DNA from: an uncultured Sutterella sp.
GTDB taxonomy: Bacteria; Pseudomonadota; Gammaproteobacteria; Burkholderiales; Burkholderiaceae_F
Reading direction: 5' to 3'
NCBI GenBank assembly: GCA_900552915.1
Contig: USBS01000116.1
Coordinates: 1 to 5,423 of the forward strand
DNA: 5,423 nucleotides
Shown in pieces: positions 3,910 to 5,423 of the stretch. Each line of letters begins with the position of its first letter. Positions within the stretch are counted from its first letter, which is position 1. The position numbers were made by a program, and so were the translations under genes. The notes beneath the pieces were generated by a model. That model ran no database searches and was not told the origin of the DNA. It was given only the letters and a program-made list of their open reading frames with translations.

Positions 3910-5046
3910 ATGAAGAAGATTGCTATCGCTGTTGCCGCCGCTGTGGCTGCCGCAACCGCCGGCGCTGCCGATTTCACGCTCTACGGCATCGTCGACACGG
4001 GCCTGGGCTACACCAACATCAATACCCTGGACGCCCCGACGGTCAATAAGTTTGAAATGATCAACGGCTACAACTGCGGTTCCCGCTTCGGCTTCAAGGG
4101 CACGGAAGATCTGGGCAACGGCTACGCCGTGAGCTTCGTCCTTGAAAACGGCTTTTCTTCCGACTCCGGCACCCTCGGTCAGGGCGGCCGCATGTTCGGT
4201 CGTGAAGCCCAGGTGAAGCTGCACACCCCGTACGGTACGCTCAGCGCCGGTCGCGCCGGTACGATCCTTTCCGGCGCAGGCTCTCTCGACGTATTCGGCA
4301 CCTTGGCCGATACGCTCCCGGGCGGCTGGGACGGCATCTTCAACATCGGCAACTACGACGGCAACGGCTCCCGTCTCGACAACATGGTGACGTACCAGAC
4401 CCCGACGGCTGCGGGCTTCACGGGTTATCTGCAGTACTCGTTTGCTAACGACACCACCAAAGGTGACGATGACTCCCGCGCCAACGAACGCACGAACAAC
4501 CGTTTCGCTGCTGCCGGTCTTTCCTATGTCAACGGTCCGGTCAACGCCGTTGTGATTTACAGCTCGACGATGTACAAGCATGATGCCACCGATCCTTCCA
4601 AGGATGTCGGCGACAACCGCGCGATCAGCGTTGGCGGCAGCTATGACTTCGGCGTGCTGCGTCTGTCCGCCTACGGCCAGTACGTCAAGGGGGCCCGCAC
4701 TGCATATACCAGCGGTTGGGGCAATGAGCTTGATTTCGGGACAGCCATTTCCGGCGTTGTCACTGATGCCGATGGTTATAACCTCCATCTCGGCGCCAAG
4801 ATTCCGCTGCCTTGCGGTCGTTTGTTCGTTGCCGGCTACTATGGCAAATTGGAGCTCAATGATGTCACCGACAACGAAGAGGCAACCAACCTCAACTTGA
4901 TGCTCACGCATGAATACGATCTTTCCAAGCGCACGATCATCTATTCCGGCGTCGGTTATCGCCAGGTTGAACTTGAAGGCGACTCTAAGCAGTATGTCGA
5001 AGACAAGTCGACTCAGGTTATTGTCGGCCTGCGCCACATCTTCTAA
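3910..5046 (+). CDS. Gram-negative general porin, outer membrane
   Basis: A 378-residue outer-membrane beta-barrel porin that lets small hydrophilic solutes diffuse through the outer membrane, normally as a trimer of 16-stranded barrels. Residues 1-20 are a Sec signal peptide (MKK, an Ala-rich hydrophobic core, AGAA before Asp21). The mature protein starts DFTLYGIVDTGLGY, the usual first strand of betaproteobacterial porins. SRFGFKGTEDLGNG (58-71) is the conserved second strand and turn, and SAGRAGTILSGAGSLDVFG (112-130) leads to the constriction-loop region. The chain ends VIVGLRHIF, with the terminal Phe needed for recognition by the BAM complex. Length is typical. Two Cys (56, 302) are unusual for a porin; by strand order they should lie on opposite sides of the membrane. 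The gene has its own promoter, leader hairpin, strong Shine-Dalgarno and terminator, so it is monocistronic. Confidence 0.95.
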   Translation: MKKIAIAVAAAVAAATAGAADFTLYGIVDTGLGYTNINTLDAPTVNKFEMINGYNCGSRFGFKGTEDLGNGYAVSFVLENGFSSDSGTLGQGGRMFGREAQVKLHTPYGTLSAGRAGTILSGAGSLDVFGTLADTLPGGWDGIFNIGNYDGNGSRLDNMVTYQTPTAAGFTGYLQYSFANDTTKGDDDSRANERTNNRFAAAGLSYVNGPVNAVVIYSSTMYKHDATDPSKDVGDNRAISVGGSYDFGVLRLSAYGQYVKGARTAYTSGWGNELDFGTAISGVVTDADGYNLHLGAKIPLPCGRLFVAGYYGKLELNDVTDNEEATNLNLMLTHEYDLSKRTIIYSGVGYRQVELEGDSKQYVEDKSTQVIVGLRHIF

Positions 5047-5076
5047 TCGATTCGCTATCTAGTTAGCTTCGATTGC

Positions 5077-5109
5077 AAGTCCCGTCAGCTTCGGCCGGCG
5101 GGACTTTTT
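5077..5109 (+). terminator. Intrinsic terminator of the porin gene
   Basis: AAGTCCCG (5077-5084) pairs perfectly with CGGGACTT (5099-5106). The apex carries C-TTCG-G (5089-5094), a UUCG tetraloop of exceptional stability. The 3' side of the stem merges into a run of five T (5105-5109). It begins 30 bases after the porin stop codon. Confidence 0.9.
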
Positions 5110-5120
5110 CATTGGCGCGG

Positions 5121-5126
5121 TACAAT
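5121..5126 (+). promoter_or_regulatory. Possible -10 box for ispD
   Basis: TACAAT matches TATAAT at five of six positions, 28 bases before the ispD ATG and just downstream of the porin terminator. No acceptable -35 box lies 16-18 bases upstream, because that position is the terminator stem. If real, this promoter is weak or activator-dependent; otherwise ispD relies on read-through. Confidence 0.35.
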
Positions 5127-5154
5127 CCGAAAACCTTATCCAGCGAGTTTTCCG

Positions 5155-5423
5155 ATGACCTTTAACTCCCGCCGCATCTTTGCGGTTATCCCTGCCGCGG
5201 GCTGCGGCTCGCGCATGCAGGCAGACCGTCCGAAGCAGTATCTGCCGATCAACGGGCGCACGATACTTGAAGTCACCGTTTCAGCGTTGCTCGACGTACC
5301 CGAAATCGACGGCATGTTTGTGGGTGTGAGCCCCGAAGACGACACGGCCGAAACGCTGCCGATGGCTGCAGCCGTTCTCAAAACGGGCGGTGCCACACGC
5401 GCCGAAACCGTGTTCCAAACGCT
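5155..5423 (+). CDS. ispD: IspD, MEP cytidylyltransferase, N-terminal part (partial)
   Basis: The first 89 codons of 2-C-methyl-D-erythritol 4-phosphate cytidylyltransferase, which joins CTP and MEP in the third step of the non-mevalonate isoprenoid pathway in the cytoplasm. The gene runs off the window edge; the full enzyme is about 230 residues. The CTP-binding signature VIPAAGCGSRMQADRPKQYL is complete, with Arg20 and Lys27 at exactly the E. coli catalytic positions, which supports the ATG at 5155. ISPGD-like VSPEDD (58-63) and GGATRAETV (78-86), the GG-x-x-R cytidine-contacting motif, follow. The expected Ser in the last motif is Thr85, a mild substitution. Only a weak GCGAG is seen as a Shine-Dalgarno. 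In many proteobacteria ispF follows; that lies outside the window. Confidence 0.95.
   Translation, partial: MTFNSRRIFAVIPAAGCGSRMQADRPKQYLPINGRTILEVTVSALLDVPEIDGMFVGVSPEDDTAETLPMAAAVLKTGGATRAETVFQT

Noticed and set aside
3835..5037. 400-codon open frame antisense to the porin
   Set aside because: It mirrors the porin through codon bias, gives a low-complexity Val/Ala/Gly-rich protein with no recognisable domain, and the plus-strand porin has signal peptide, Shine-Dalgarno and terminal Phe.
5136..5396. 86-codon minus-strand frame over ispD
   Set aside because: The plus strand carries a textbook IspD N-terminus with catalytic Arg20 and Lys27.

Overview
The window looks like chromosomal DNA of a Gram-negative betaproteobacterium. 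The Sutterellaceae (Sutterella or Parasutterella relatives) are the best guess. This rests on a betaproteobacterial-type trimeric porin with signal peptide and C-terminal Phe, an IspD with E. coli-like residue numbering, and a mix of genes typical of an anaerobic or microaerophilic gut commensal (Feo ferrous iron uptake with a Cys-rich accessory protein). The genus is inference; family and class could be tested by protein searches. Coding regions are moderately GC-rich. One intergenic stretch (2161-2520) is only about 36% GC by hand count.

Layout. (1) 1-416, plus strand: the C-terminal end of FeoB, then one base after its stop codon a 58-residue FeoB-associated cysteine-rich membrane protein. 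(2) 427-2123, minus strand, convergent with the feo genes with a 10-base gap: an ArsR-type repressor fused to a rhodanese domain, followed by a TDT/SLAC1/TehA-family membrane transporter. These form a two-gene operon with a 15-base palindrome over the predicted -35 box. (3) 2124-2764: a long, AT-rich divergent intergenic region with a perfect 10-bp inverted repeat overlapping a candidate promoter, a 13-bp direct repeat, and a potentially structured RNA leader. The leader ends in a hairpin that contains the start codon of the next gene. (4) 2765-3628, plus strand: an aldo/keto reductase with a complete catalytic tetrad, followed by a strong intrinsic terminator. (5) 3910-5046, plus strand: a general porin with its own promoter, 5' UTR hairpin, strong Shine-Dalgarno and a UUCG-capped terminator. 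(6) 5155-end: the N-terminal 89 residues of IspD (MEP isoprenoid pathway).

Functional links. The feo genes take up Fe2+. The ArsR-rhodanese/TDT pair reads as a self-regulated efflux module; sulfite or a related sulfur oxyanion is the most attractive cargo, inferred from the sulfurtransferase domain. The aldo/keto reductase is a stand-alone NADPH carbonyl reductase whose upstream region suggests regulated expression. The porin and ispD are independently transcribed housekeeping genes. No tRNA, rRNA, CRISPR array or recognisable insertion sequence was found. The most unusual material is the 2124-2764 region and the sulfur-sensing-like operon beside it.
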